Origin: Maribacter sp.
GTDB taxonomy: Bacteria > Bacteroidota > Bacteroidia > Flavobacteriales > Flavobacteriaceae
DNA length: 64,000 bases
Assembly (NCBI GenBank): GCA_011050675.1
Contig: DRFI01000004.1
Coordinates: 92,127 to 156,126 of the forward strand
Direction: 5' to 3'
A program made the translations under genes and the position numbers. Shown one piece after another: positions 9,571 through 19,672 of the stretch (position 1 is its first letter; the number at the start of each line of letters is the position of its first letter). The notes beneath the pieces were generated by a model. That model was not told the origin of the DNA. It did no database searches and saw only the letters and a program-made list of their open reading frames with translations.

Positions 9571-12024
9571 ATGAAACTAATTTTACGCTACGCATTACTT
9601 TTAATGCCCCTTTTAAGTTTAGCTCAGTTAAAATCTCCGTCGGAGTTTTTAGGGTATGAACTAGGAACACAATTTACAAGACATCATGAGGTTGTTGATT
9701 ATTATCAATATTTAGCAGAAGCTGAACCTCAACGTATGAATCTTATTGAATACGGTAAAACCAATGAACGTAGACCTTTATTATTGGCTACCATTTCTAC
9801 CAAAGAAAACATGCAAAACCTTGACAAAATAAGGGAAGAGCATATGAAAGGATTGAATGGCGAGGGTACACCAGACAAGGCTATTGTATGGCTTAGCTAC
9901 AATGTTCACGGTAATGAAAGTGTAAGTACAGAAGCTTCCATGCAAACAATTTTTGATTTGTTTACGAGCAAAAGTAATTACCTAGAAAATATTGTAGTTT
10001 TAATTGACCCATGTATTAACCCTGATGGACGAGATCGTTATGTTAACTGGTACAATCAATTTAAAAACTCACCTAACCAAGTAGATCCAAATAGTAAGGA
10101 GCACCATGAGAACTGGTGGAACGGACGTAGTAACCACTACATGTTCGATTTAAATAGAGATTGGGCCTGGTTAACACAAGTTGAAAGTCAACAACGTTTA
10201 AAGCAGTTTAATAAATGGTTGCCTCATGTACATGTAGATTTTCACGAACAAGGCGTAGATAATCCATATTATTTTGCTCCTGCTGCTGAGCCTTTTCATG
10301 AAGTAGTAACCGATTTTCAAAGAGAATTTCAGAAAACCATTGGTAAAAATCACGCCAAATACTTTGATGAGAACGGTTGGTTTTACTTTACTAAAGAAGT
10401 ATTCGACCTACTTTACCCAAGTTATGGTGATACCTACCCTACTTACAACGGTGGAATTGGCATGACCTACGAACAAGGCGGTGGAGGCCGTGCTGGTTTA
10501 GGTATTATAACTGGTATTGGAGATACACTTACGTTAAAAGATAGAATTGCACATCACCATACTACTGGTTTATCTACTGTAGAAGTAGCTGCAAACAATG
10601 TAAATAAATTGAATGATGAATTCAAAAAATTCCATCTTAAAAAAGATTTCAAATATAAAAGCTACGTACTTAATGGAAATCCTGATAAGCTAGAATTACT
10701 AACAAACTTGTTAAGCAAGCACGAAATTGAATACCAAGCAGGTACTAATAGTACCGTAAAAGGTTACAACTATGCTACGGGGAAAGTTAGCTCCTTGAAA
10801 ACAAGTGATAGAAGTGTGGTCATTTCAACAGATCAGGCAAAGGGTACCTTGGTTAAGGTATTATTTGAGCCTATGGCAAAACTAAGCGACTCTGTTACCT
10901 ATGACATTACAGCTTGGTCTTTACCTTATGCCTATGGAGTTAATGCAGTCGCTAGCGAAAGTAACTTTAGCGGAACAAAGGTTACTGCTAGTAAACCTGA
11001 ACTTAAAAACATGGCAGCTAACAGTTATGCTTATTTAGCAGATTGGAACAGCATGAAAGATGCCAGATTCTTAGCTGAACTATTACGTAATAAAGTACGC
11101 GTGCGTTATGCTCACAAGCCGTTTACCGTAGATGGAATTGCTCATGAACGTGGTACATTAATTATCACTAAAAGCGACAATAAAAACATCAAAGATTTCA
11201 ACGCTATTTTAAGTACAGCCTCTAAGAATCATAATAAAAATGTTATCTCTACCAATACCGGTTTTGTTGAAAGTGGTAAAGATTTTGGTTCAAGTTATGT
11301 TGACGTTATTCAAAATTTAAATATTGCAGTACTATCTGGAGAGCCAACTTCCACCCTTCGTTTTGGCGAAATATGGAACTTCTTTGAACAACAATTAGAC
11401 TACCCTATTTCTGTATTGGATGAAGATTATTTTACGAGAGTTGACCTTGCTAAATATGATATATTGATTTTACCTGATGGTAGAGGTTATAATAGTTTTT
11501 TAACCACCTACACTAAAGAAAAAATTAAGGATTGGGTAAAACGTGGAGGTAAGCTAATTGCCATGGGTGGCGCAATTGATGGTATTACCGCATCTGACGA
11601 TGATTTTGATTTGAAGGAAAAAGAAATGAAAAAAGACTCTTCGAATACCATTGGATCTTTTGAAATATCTGAAAGAGAACAAATAAAATCTACAATTACA
11701 GGTGCTATTTTTAAAGCGACAGTTGATAACACCAATCCACTAGCTTATGGTTACGACAACACCTACTTTACTTTAAAATTAGGCGCGCGTTCTTATAAGT
11801 ATTTAGATAACGGTAGTGCAGTATATTTAAGTGAAGGAGATAACGAACCAATATCTGGTTTTGCAGGTAGCGAAGCAAAGAAGAAAATCGCAGAAACGTT
11901 GATTTTCGGAACAGAAAAAATAGGTCGCGGACAAGTGATTTACATGGTAGACAATCCACTTTTTAGAGGTTTCTGGGAAAATGGAAAACTATTTTTCGCT
12001 AACGCATTATTCATGGTTAAATAG
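9571..12024 (+). CDS. M14 family zinc carboxypeptidase, exported
   Basis: An 817-residue secreted or periplasmic metallopeptidase. MKLILRYALLLMPLLSLAQ is a signal peptide. The M14 zinc ligands are the His and Glu of NVHGNES (about residues 113-116) and the His of VDFHEQG (about 225), with NRDWAW supplying substrate-binding residues and YEQGGGG the likely catalytic Glu. A C-terminal region (about 590-690) with the strand ILILPDGRGYNS resembles a class I amidotransferase-like fold often attached to this branch. An in-frame ATG at 9547 would add eight residues, but it overlaps the predicted promoter region. The small DUF4177-like gene follows after eight bases. Peptide substrates are unknown. 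Confidence 0.9.
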   Translation: MKLILRYALLLMPLLSLAQLKSPSEFLGYELGTQFTRHHEVVDYYQYLAEAEPQRMNLIEYGKTNERRPLLLATISTKENMQNLDKIREEHMKGLNGEGTPDKAIVWLSYNVHGNESVSTEASMQTIFDLFTSKSNYLENIVVLIDPCINPDGRDRYVNWYNQFKNSPNQVDPNSKEHHENWWNGRSNHYMFDLNRDWAWLTQVESQQRLKQFNKWLPHVHVDFHEQGVDNPYYFAPAAEPFHEVVTDFQREFQKTIGKNHAKYFDENGWFYFTKEVFDLLYPSYGDTYPTYNGGIGMTYEQGGGGRAGLGIITGIGDTLTLKDRIAHHHTTGLSTVEVAANNVNKLNDEFKKFHLKKDFKYKSYVLNGNPDKLELLTNLLSKHEIEYQAGTNSTVKGYNYATGKVSSLKTSDRSVVISTDQAKGTLVKVLFEPMAKLSDSVTYDITAWSLPYAYGVNAVASESNFSGTKVTASKPELKNMAANSYAYLADWNSMKDARFLAELLRNKVRVRYAHKPFTVDGIAHERGTLIITKSDNKNIKDFNAILSTASKNHNKNVISTNTGFVESGKDFGSSYVDVIQNLNIAVLSGEPTSTLRFGEIWNFFEQQLDYPISVLDEDYFTRVDLAKYDILILPDGRGYNSFLTTYTKEKIKDWVKRGGKLIAMGGAIDGITASDDDFDLKEKEMKKDSSNTIGSFEISEREQIKSTITGAIFKATVDNTNPLAYGYDNTYFTLKLGARSYKYLDNGSAVYLSEGDNEPISGFAGSEAKKKIAETLIFGTEKIGRGQVIYMVDNPLFRGFWENGKLFFANALFMVK

Positions 12025-12032
12025 AAAATATC

Positions 12033-12227
12033 ATGAAAGAATATAAAGTTGAAACCTTAATATATTATTCTAAACTAACCTTTGATAAATTTCATATTGT
12101 TGATACATCAAATAAGGAAATTCAAGAAAAACTAGATAGTTATGCAAAGGAGGGTTGGCGTTTAGCTTCAACAGATGCATCCAATTTTGGTGCAGCAATG
12201 TATATATATTTATACTTTGAACGGTAA
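12033..12227 (+). CDS. Small DUF4177-like protein
   Basis: A 64-residue protein opening KEYKVETLIY and containing KLDSYAKEGWRLAS, the DUF4177 pattern of a helix ending in EGW followed by a beta strand. Function is unknown for this family. It starts eight bases after the M14 peptidase stop and is closed by a strong hairpin at 12267-12304, so the two genes form one transcript; a shared function is only inferred. Confidence 0.7.
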   Translation: MKEYKVETLIYYSKLTFDKFHIVDTSNKEIQEKLDSYAKEGWRLASTDASNFGAAMYIYLYFER

Positions 12228-12266
12228 CTAAATTTTATAGATTATCGCTTAAAAATAAAATTTTTA

Positions 12267-12304
12267 TATATCCCTGAAATGATTAAAATCGTTTCAGGGA
12301 TATA
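12267..12304 (+). terminator. Long hairpin, likely terminator
   Basis: A 13-bp perfect stem TATATCCCTGAAA / TTTCAGGGATATA closes a 12-base loop whose ends can also pair. It is followed by TTATTTTAAC and lies 40 bases after the DUF4177-like stop. The strong stem and weak U-run leave some doubt about efficiency. Confidence 0.65.
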
Positions 12305-12398
12305 TTATTTTAACGTACAGAAAATTCTCTCCAACATATTTACATCTTTTACGTTTAAACTAGAAGATCTTTTTAAGTAAGGGTTAAAACCAACACCT

Positions 12399-14762
12399 AT
12401 GCCTACCGACCAAGAGCAAATAAGCGCCTTGTTGCAAAAGTTAGAACTACTTCTAAAAAAGCAACAAGATTTTAATATTGAGGTAAATGAAATTCGTAGA
12501 GATATTCAAATACTTCGAAATACCCAAGCTTTAAAATTCAATCAAGATTCTAAAGAACTCCCAAATACACCAGCAGAGGTAATATTTGAAAAAGAATCTA
12601 TTACCACTGCTGAACCAGATGTTATTGAGACACCTATCCAATCTCAAATAGAACCTGCTGAAATTAAAGAGGAACCTATACCTTCCCTTGAAAAGAAAAC
12701 AATTTTCCCTAAAAGAAAATCAAATCTTGAGAAATTTATCGGTGAAAACCTTATAAACAAAATAGGAATATTAATTACCGTAATTGGTGTTGTTATCGGT
12801 GCAAAATACTCCATTGAAAACAACTTAATAAGCCCTCTTACAAGAATAATCCTAGGTTATTTGGTAGGTTTAGGTCTAATAGGTTTTGGCTTCAAATTAA
12901 AAGCAAAATATGAGAATTATAGTGCTGTTTTAGTAAGTGGTGCCTTAGCTATTTTATACTTTATCACCTTTGCCGCCTATGACCTTTACGGGCTGTTCCC
13001 ACAACTAATGGCTTTCGGTATTATGCTATTATGCACAGTTTTTGGTGTGGTATCCGCATTAAGCTATAATAAACAAGTTATTGCCCACATTGGTCTTGTT
13101 GGTGCTTATGCAGTTCCTTTTTTATTAAGCAACGACTCTGGTAATGTTACAGGGCTTTTTAGCTATATAGCCTTAATTAATATTGGTCTATTGGTAATTT
13201 CCTTTAAGAAATATTGGAAAGCGCTCTATTATGTTTCATTTACCTTTACTTGGTTAATATATGGGACATGGTACTCGCTTTCTAGCTATGATGAAGATTT
13301 CGCTATGGGATTTGTATTCCTAACTATTTTCTTCTTCTTGTTCTATGCTACTTTCCTAGCTTTTAAATTAATAAAGTCTGAACAATTTAAGGTTGGCGAC
13401 ATCATTCTAATTCTATTAAATTCTTTCATATTTTATGGTTTCGGTATTGCTTGGCTGTATGATTATGAAGGAGGAGAACTCTATTTAGGCCTATTTACGC
13501 TACTTAACGCATTAATACATTTTGGGATTACCGTATTAATTTTTAAAAGGAAATTAGCAGATCGTAAGCTGTTCTTTTTAACTGCAGGCTTTGTACTCAC
13601 CTTTATCACCATCGCCGTACCAGTACAATTAGATGGTAATTGGGTTACATTAATTTGGGCTTTAGAAGCTGCCCTTCTATTTTGGATCGGTCGTACCAAA
13701 AAAGTTGTATTCTATGAATACTTATCATACATAATGGCTGCTCTTGCATTCTTAAGTTTAACGATGGATTGGGCGCAAACCTATTCTTATCTAAATACCA
13801 CAGAAGAATGGAGCCTTCTATTAAACACCACTTTCATGACTTCTCTATTATGCGCAGCGGTCTTTGGGTATATGAATTGGATTCAAATAAAATTCGTAAC
13901 GGACAAACAATCTGTTGTTCAAAAAATAATGGTAATTGGAGTACCCGTTTTATTTGTGAGTACACTCTACTTTGCCCTATACCTTGAAATTGAACAATAT
14001 TGGAATAATGCCTTTGAGGCATCTAAAATAGAAATATCAGGTGATTCTGGTTATTACCCAGAATACAATTTCAATCTCAAAGACCTTGAATCTATTTGGA
14101 AAATACTCTATACTATGTTTTTCGTTAGCATTATAAGTTTAGTAAATACTTATAAAATAAAAGACAAGGTTTTAGGTATTGTCTCTATATGTGCAGCACT
14201 ATTAACTACCCTTGCATTCTTAACTAACGGACTATATATATTGAGCGAGTTACGCGAAAATTTCATTACCCAAGAGCTTACTGAATTTTACAATATTGGT
14301 ATTTACAATATTTACCTTAGGTATATCTCCTTTGCCTTTTTCGCATTCTTATTGTTTGCGATTTACAAATCAGCACAGCAAAATTATTTTAAAATCAATT
14401 ATAAAATTCCATTTGAAATTCTACTACATGTCTCTATAATTTGGATTACCAGTAGCGAATTACTAAACTGGATGGACCTATCTGGATCAGATCAATCTTA
14501 TAAATTAGGCCTTAGTATTCTTTGGGGGCTTTATGCTCTCTTATTAATAGCACTAGGTATTTGGAAAAAGAAAAAACACCTACGTATTGGTGCCATTATT
14601 CTTTTCTCCCTAACCCTAATTAAATTGTTCTTCTATGATATTTCATCATTGAATACCATATCCAAGACAATCGTATTCGTTTCCTTGGGTATCTTATTAT
14701 TAATAATATCATTTCTTTACAATAAATACAAACACATTATCTCTGATGAAACCAAAAAATAA
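12399..14762 (+). CDS. DUF2339 family polytopic membrane protein
   Basis: A 787-residue protein. The N-terminus (about 5-45) is a predicted coiled coil (QISALLQKLELLLKKQQDFN and onward), then an acidic, Pro-rich linker leads to KFIGENLINKIGI, the family entry motif before the first membrane helix. From there about twenty or more hydrophobic helices fill the rest of the chain. DUF2339 proteins are inner-membrane proteins of unknown function. The gene overlaps the DUF3999 gene by 17 bases, a pairing that recurs in Bacteroidota and points to a common complex. No catalytic residues can be named. Confidence 0.85.
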   Translation: MPTDQEQISALLQKLELLLKKQQDFNIEVNEIRRDIQILRNTQALKFNQDSKELPNTPAEVIFEKESITTAEPDVIETPIQSQIEPAEIKEEPIPSLEKKTIFPKRKSNLEKFIGENLINKIGILITVIGVVIGAKYSIENNLISPLTRIILGYLVGLGLIGFGFKLKAKYENYSAVLVSGALAILYFITFAAYDLYGLFPQLMAFGIMLLCTVFGVVSALSYNKQVIAHIGLVGAYAVPFLLSNDSGNVTGLFSYIALINIGLLVISFKKYWKALYYVSFTFTWLIYGTWYSLSSYDEDFAMGFVFLTIFFFLFYATFLAFKLIKSEQFKVGDIILILLNSFIFYGFGIAWLYDYEGGELYLGLFTLLNALIHFGITVLIFKRKLADRKLFFLTAGFVLTFITIAVPVQLDGNWVTLIWALEAALLFWIGRTKKVVFYEYLSYIMAALAFLSLTMDWAQTYSYLNTTEEWSLLLNTTFMTSLLCAAVFGYMNWIQIKFVTDKQSVVQKIMVIGVPVLFVSTLYFALYLEIEQYWNNAFEASKIEISGDSGYYPEYNFNLKDLESIWKILYTMFFVSIISLVNTYKIKDKVLGIVSICAALLTTLAFLTNGLYILSELRENFITQELTEFYNIGIYNIYLRYISFAFFAFLLFAIYKSAQQNYFKINYKIPFEILLHVSIIWITSSELLNWMDLSGSDQSYKLGLSILWGLYALLLIALGIWKKKKHLRIGAIILFSLTLIKLFFYDISSLNTISKTIVFVSLGILLLIISFLYNKYKHIISDETKK

Positions 14763-15972
14763 TCTACTTGTAATTCTTGCTTTATTGGCGATATCATTCT
14801 GTAATGCACAGATGAGCTCTTACTCTAAAAAAATAGATTTAATAGGAGTTGATAGTCTATGGCACAACATTGAAGTGCCTAATGAGGTCTTTGGAGATTT
14901 AAATACCAACATGTCAGATATTCGTGTTTATGGTATAACCGCTACAGATACAATTGAAGCCCCTTATTTACATAAGGTATCAAAAGCAGTGAATGCCAAT
15001 TCAGAGATTTCTTTTAATCTTCTAAATACAGTCAATAATTCTAAAGGATTTTTCTATACTTATGAAGTACCACAAAAGGAATTGATCAATGAAATTAAGT
15101 TAAACATACAAGACATTAATTTTAATTGGTTAATTACACTTGAAGGGAGTCATAACCAGAAAGAATGGTTTAATCTTTTAGAAGATTATCGTATTCTATC
15201 TATAAATAATGAACAAACCGATTATTCTTTTACCACATTGAAGTTTCCCGATGCAAACTTCAAATTTTACAGGTTATTGATTAAGAGTCCAGAAAAACCG
15301 AATTTAACATCGGTACAGATTCTAAAAAAGGCAAAAAAATTAGCAGCGTATCGTGATTATAAAATACGCTCGTTTAAAGTTTCTAAAGAGGACAAAAAAA
15401 CTATTATAGATGTTGATTTAAATAATAGAGTTCCTCTGAATCTTTTAGAACTTACAGTTGATGACAAAATTGATTATTACAGATCAATTTCTATTCAATA
15501 TTTAGCCGATAGCGTTGAAACCGAAAAGGGATACCATTACAATTTTAGACCAATGGCTACAAAAACACTTTCCTCTATTGAAGAAAACAGTTTTCAATTA
15601 CCCGGAACCTTGGCTCAAAAGATTCGTATCATAGTTTTAAACAACGATAATCAACCTTTAAAAATTTCTGATGTTAGACTGAAAGGATATATACATACGC
15701 TAACCACACGGTTTACTCAACCTGCAGATTACTTCCTAGTTTATGGTAAAGAAAACGCAAATAGACCTAATTATGACATCACTAAAACGAAAGTTTCATT
15801 ACCAGAAAATATCTCTAATTTGAGTTTTGGAAACATTACCGAGCTACCTAAAAAAGAAACTCAAACAACCGCTCCTCTTTTCGAAAATAAATGGTGGCTT
15901 TGGATCATTATAGGTATAATAATAGCTGTATTAGGTTATTTTACTATTAGTATGATGAAAAAAGAGCTTTAA
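14746..15972 (+). CDS. DUF3999 family membrane-anchored protein
   Basis: A 408-residue protein with signal peptide (about 1-21), a large beta-rich extracytoplasmic region (galactose-binding-like strands such as FNWLITLEGSHNQKEWFNL, about 120-140) and one C-terminal membrane helix (about 383-403) followed by MKKEL. This fits the DUF3999 family. The ATG lies inside the last codons of the DUF2339 gene, so the two are translationally coupled and probably assemble together in the inner membrane. Function is unknown. Confidence 0.8.
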   Translation: MKPKNNLLVILALLAISFCNAQMSSYSKKIDLIGVDSLWHNIEVPNEVFGDLNTNMSDIRVYGITATDTIEAPYLHKVSKAVNANSEISFNLLNTVNNSKGFFYTYEVPQKELINEIKLNIQDINFNWLITLEGSHNQKEWFNLLEDYRILSINNEQTDYSFTTLKFPDANFKFYRLLIKSPEKPNLTSVQILKKAKKLAAYRDYKIRSFKVSKEDKKTIIDVDLNNRVPLNLLELTVDDKIDYYRSISIQYLADSVETEKGYHYNFRPMATKTLSSIEENSFQLPGTLAQKIRIIVLNNDNQPLKISDVRLKGYIHTLTTRFTQPADYFLVYGKENANRPNYDITKTKVSLPENISNLSFGNITELPKKETQTTAPLFENKWWLWIIIGIIIAVLGYFTISMMKKEL

Positions 15973-16089
15973 TTTAATTGAAAAAAATCACTATTCTAAA
16001 AGACTATATCTAAATTAATGGAGTCAATGTTGTTCATATAAACCCCAACAACATAAAACCCTACAAAAAGTTTTCTCGTAGGTAGTGTG

Positions 16090-17046
16090 ATGAAAAATTA
16101 TATTTTAATTCTGTTAGTACTACCAACGGTTCTTTTAAGTCAAAAAATAGAACATCTTGCTTCCTTTAGAGACATGGGTAGCGAAAGCTATTTCCGCTTT
16201 AATTATGAGAACGATTTTTTTGCTGCTTCAGACAAAAATTATACACAAGGTTATAGTTTTGAATATGTAAACAACGTTTTAGAAAAAAATCCGATAAACT
16301 TTATTTTTATTAAACCAAAAGCTAATTACTTCACCTACGGATTAGTATTAGAGCATATCGGTTTTACACCCAGTGATTTTGTTAGTTCAGATATACAAGT
16401 TGATGATAGACCCTTTGCCGCAGCTATATATTTAAAGAGTTTTACTGTTGTAATGGACACCATTAAAAAATCTAGATTTACTCAATCATTAAGTCTGGGG
16501 ATTATTGGACCGGGTGCTTTCGGAAAAGAAATGCAAACAACAATTCATAAACTTATCGAAAACAAAACTCCCGGTGGATGGGATAACCAAATTCAGAACG
16601 ATGTAGTAATCAATTACAAAATTGGATACGAAAAACAATTACTCAACTATAAAAATACAGCTAATTTACAGGCTGTAACTTCATTGCAATTAGGAACTCT
16701 ATTTACAAATGCATCTGTCGGATTCAATACTACGATCGGACTATTAGATAATCCGTTTTCTAGAAATAGTACACTTTCGAAGTTTAAATTTTATGCTTTT
16801 GTACAGCCAACAGTTAATATAGTTGGTTATGATGCCACCTTACAAGGCGGCATCATAACCAATGACAATCCATATACCATTTCCTCTAAAAAACTAGAAA
16901 GATTGACCGCACAAGTCGACTACGGACTCATTCTAAAACACAAAAAAGTCTATTTAGAATATACTCGCACGTCAATTACCAAAGAATTCGCTTCAGGTAA
17001 TTCTGCCAACTGGGGCGGATTTAAAGTAGGATTTCTATTTAATTAA
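16090..17046 (+). CDS. LpxR family (DUF2219) outer-membrane lipid A deacylase-like protein
   Basis: A 318-residue protein with a signal peptide ending near LLSQ. The family motif is FNYENDFFAASDKNYTQGYSFEY (about 37-59), matching the END...TD..YT.G catalytic strand of LpxR, followed by HIGFTPSD and DDRPFAAAIYL; later strands suggest a 12-strand barrel. LpxR removes the 3'-acyloxyacyl chain of lipid A; activity here is inferred from family. A GTG three bases upstream is in frame, but the ATG at 16090 is preferred. It is monocistronic and converges on rimO with one base between them. Confidence 0.85.
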   Translation: MKNYILILLVLPTVLLSQKIEHLASFRDMGSESYFRFNYENDFFAASDKNYTQGYSFEYVNNVLEKNPINFIFIKPKANYFTYGLVLEHIGFTPSDFVSSDIQVDDRPFAAAIYLKSFTVVMDTIKKSRFTQSLSLGIIGPGAFGKEMQTTIHKLIENKTPGGWDNQIQNDVVINYKIGYEKQLLNYKNTANLQAVTSLQLGTLFTNASVGFNTTIGLLDNPFSRNSTLSKFKFYAFVQPTVNIVGYDATLQGGIITNDNPYTISSKKLERLTAQVDYGLILKHKKVYLEYTRTSITKEFASGNSANWGGFKVGFLFN

Positions 17047-17047
17047 A

Positions 17048-18352
17048 CTACGAAAAAGGTTCACCGTAAAGATCAAAATCAGCTGCTTCTGTAATCTTAA
17101 TATTTACAAACTCACCTTGCTTTACATAGTGCTTAGTAGCATCTATTAAAACCTCATTATCTACATCTGGAGAATCGAACTCTGTTCTACCGATAAAGTA
17201 ATTACCTTCTTTACGGTCTATAATACAACGAAAAGTCTCCCCTACTTTCTTCTGGTTCAGTTCCCAAGAAATCTGAGATTGTATTTCCATGATAATATTA
17301 GCACGCTCTTGCTTTGTTTCTTCTGGAACATCATCAACTAAAGTATACGCATGTGTATTTTCTTCATGACTATATGTAAAACACCCAAGTCTTTCAAAAC
17401 GCATTGCAACTACCCAATTTTTAAGAATCTCAAAGTCTTCTTCTGTTTCACCAGGGTAACCAACAATAAGAGTTGTTCTAATAGTCATTTCTGGTACTGC
17501 AGCTCTAAACTCCTTTAGTAATTTGGTCGTCTTGGCTTCTGTAGTTCCACGACGCATACTTTTAAGAATACGGTCAGAGATATGTTGTAACGGTATATCT
17601 AAATAATTACAAACCTTTGGTTCTCGGTTTATTACATCTAACACATCCATCGGAAAACCAGCAGGAAACGCATAATGTAATCTTATCCATTCAATACCCT
17701 CTACCTTTACCAAAGCTTCTAATAGCTCAGCAAGATTTCTTTTCTTATACAAATCTAACCCGTAATAGGTAAGATCCTGAGCAATTAAAATAAGCTCTTT
17801 TACTCCCTTAGCCGCTAACTTTTCGGCTTCGGTTACCAAGTCTTCTATAGGGGTGCTTTTATGCTTACCACGCATTAATGGTATTGCACAGAAAGAGCAA
17901 GGTCTATCGCAACCTTCTGCAATCTTTAAATAGGCATAATTCTTAGGGGTTGTAGTTAAACGCTCTCCTATTAACTCATGCTTATAATCTGCTCCTAAAG
18001 CCTTTAATAATCCTGGTAATTCGCTTGTACCAAAATACTCATCTACATTAGGAATCTCTTTTTGTAAATCTGGCTTATAACGTTCACTAAGACATCCTGT
18101 AACAAAAACTTTATCTACAACGCCGTCTTCTTTCTTTTGAACATATTCTAAAATGGTATTAACGCTTTCTTCTTTTGCATTAGCAATAAAGCCGCAAGTG
18201 TTAATAACAACTATGTTTCCTTCTTCTTCATGTACAACTTCTTTGTCATTGGCCTTTAACTGGCCCATGAGTACTTCAGAATCATAAACATTCTTTGAGC
18301 AACCTAGAGTTACCACATTGATTTTGTTCTTCTTAAGGGTTTTTGTCCTCAT
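17048..18352 (-). CDS. rimO: Ribosomal protein S12 methylthiotransferase RimO
   Basis: A 434-residue radical-SAM enzyme that methylthiolates an Asp of ribosomal protein S12. The N-terminal UPF0004 domain has cysteines in TLGCSKN, INTCGF and VTGCLS that bind one 4Fe-4S cluster. The radical-SAM CxxxCxxC motif is CDRPCSFC (about 146-153), and a C-terminal TRAM domain carries FRCIIDRKEGNYFIGR. The TLGCSKNVYDSEVLMG opening and TRAM type distinguish RimO from MiaB. The start ATG is preceded by a TATTTTTG promoter box. Confidence 0.95.
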   Translation of the reverse strand: MRTKTLKKNKINVVTLGCSKNVYDSEVLMGQLKANDKEVVHEEEGNIVVINTCGFIANAKEESVNTILEYVQKKEDGVVDKVFVTGCLSERYKPDLQKEIPNVDEYFGTSELPGLLKALGADYKHELIGERLTTTPKNYAYLKIAEGCDRPCSFCAIPLMRGKHKSTPIEDLVTEAEKLAAKGVKELILIAQDLTYYGLDLYKKRNLAELLEALVKVEGIEWIRLHYAFPAGFPMDVLDVINREPKVCNYLDIPLQHISDRILKSMRRGTTEAKTTKLLKEFRAAVPEMTIRTTLIVGYPGETEEDFEILKNWVVAMRFERLGCFTYSHEENTHAYTLVDDVPEETKQERANIIMEIQSQISWELNQKKVGETFRCIIDRKEGNYFIGRTEFDSPDVDNEVLIDATKHYVKQGEFVNIKITEAADFDLYGEPFS

Positions 18353-18368
18353 AATTTAAATTGGGGTG

Positions 18369-18376
18369 CAAAAATA
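18369..18376 (-). promoter_or_regulatory. Candidate -7 box of rimO
   Basis: On the minus strand this reads TATTTTTG, matching TAnnTTTG, 17 bases before the rimO ATG. No TTG was found at the usual distance upstream, so this is a half-match. Confidence 0.45.
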
Positions 18377-18469
18377 CGATTTGGGTATTTAAAAACGTTA
18401 GATATGGACAAATTTACTCGTAATCTTTATTTGATTACTGTTTATTATTACCCAAATCTTAAATTAACC

Positions 18470-19591
18470 ATGAAATTCTCCCAATATTTCAGCCTGCTTG
18501 CCGTATTATCAATTCTCGTCTCATGCTCAAGTGATTCTGAACCTACTTCGGAAACCGGTAAGAGCGGGACTCCACCAGTATTGGCTCCTATACCAACTAA
18601 CACCTACTTCCCTCCTATTTCTAGAACCAATGAATGGGAAACCATATCAATGGAAACCTTAGGCTGGAACGAAGACCAAGTCGACAATCTTTATAATTTT
18701 TTAGAAGATAACAACACCGATGCATTTATAGTTTTAAAAGACGGGCGCATGGTAATTGAAAAATATTTTGGTGATTTCACTTCTGATGATAACCATGCAT
18801 GGAATTCTGCAGGAAAGAATTTAACCGCAATGCTTACCGGTATTGCTCAAGAAGAAGAATTTCTTAAAATAACCGATTCTACATCAAATTATTTAGGTGA
18901 AGGTTGGTCAAGTTTACCGATTGAAAAAGAACTTAATATTACGATAGAAAACCAGCTAACTATGACTACTGGTTTAGACTACACGGTTGATAATATTTTC
19001 TGTACAGACCCAAATTGTTTGACATATTTAAATGAACCTGGTGCTTTTTGGTATTATCACAACGCACCATACACTTTATTAGACGATGTAATTGCCAATG
19101 CAACACAAAAGGATTTTAACTCGTACTTCTCTGAAAAAATCAAAGAACCAATAGGAATGCAAGGCTTATTTATTAAAGTAGGCTATAACAACGTATTTTA
19201 TAGTTCCGCTAGAAGCATGGCCCGCTTTGGAATTTTAAACTTAAACCAAGGTAATTGGGACGGTTTATCTATTCTCTCGGATCAAAATTATTTTACTGCC
19301 ATGACTAACTCATCGCAAAACTATAATCTTGCTTACGGTTACCTTTATTGGTTAAATGGTAAAAGTAGTTTTAGACTACCTAATTCTGAAGATGAATTTA
19401 CGGGTAGTTTAATACCTAATGCGCCAGCCGATCTTTATGCTGGTTTAGGCTTAAATGACCAAAAATTATATATGGTACCAAGTCTAGACTTGGTTATTGT
19501 ACGCATGGGCGGGGCAAGCAATGAAGAGCTTTTTGGTCCTTCTAGTTTCGATAATGAAATTTGGGGATTGATTAATGCCATTATTGAGTAG
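18470..19591 (+). CDS. Serine hydrolase lipoprotein, beta-lactamase/esterase family
   Basis: A 373-residue lipoprotein with a lipobox at VSCSSDSE, then a Ser/Thr/Pro/Gly linker. The beta-lactamase-related (class C/EstB-like) fold is marked by WNSAGKN, providing the Ser-x-x-Lys nucleophile motif, and the Tyr-x-Asn-type element in FWYYHNAPYTLL. Members hydrolyse esters, amides or D-amino acid peptides; the substrate is not predictable. The start is set at the ATG at 18470 because it begins a clean lipoprotein signal; an in-frame ATG at 18404 would add 22 residues of unlikely leader. It is divergent from rimO. Confidence 0.85.
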   Translation: MKFSQYFSLLAVLSILVSCSSDSEPTSETGKSGTPPVLAPIPTNTYFPPISRTNEWETISMETLGWNEDQVDNLYNFLEDNNTDAFIVLKDGRMVIEKYFGDFTSDDNHAWNSAGKNLTAMLTGIAQEEEFLKITDSTSNYLGEGWSSLPIEKELNITIENQLTMTTGLDYTVDNIFCTDPNCLTYLNEPGAFWYYHNAPYTLLDDVIANATQKDFNSYFSEKIKEPIGMQGLFIKVGYNNVFYSSARSMARFGILNLNQGNWDGLSILSDQNYFTAMTNSSQNYNLAYGYLYWLNGKSSFRLPNSEDEFTGSLIPNAPADLYAGLGLNDQKLYMVPSLDLVIVRMGGASNEELFGPSSFDNEIWGLINAIIE

Positions 19592-19625
19592 AATTATACA
19601 TTTTAATATCATCTTGCTCATCTTG

Positions 19626-19658
19626 TTGATTCTTAGCAAATAAGTATTCTTATTTTTG
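19626..19658 (+). promoter_or_regulatory. Bacteroidota promoter of the nitroreductase gene
   Basis: TTG at 19626-19628, a 22-base spacer and TATTTTTG at 19651-19658 match both elements of the flavobacterial housekeeping promoter. The ATG follows 14 bases later. Confidence 0.65.
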
Positions 19659-19672
19659 CCTAAAATTGTAAG

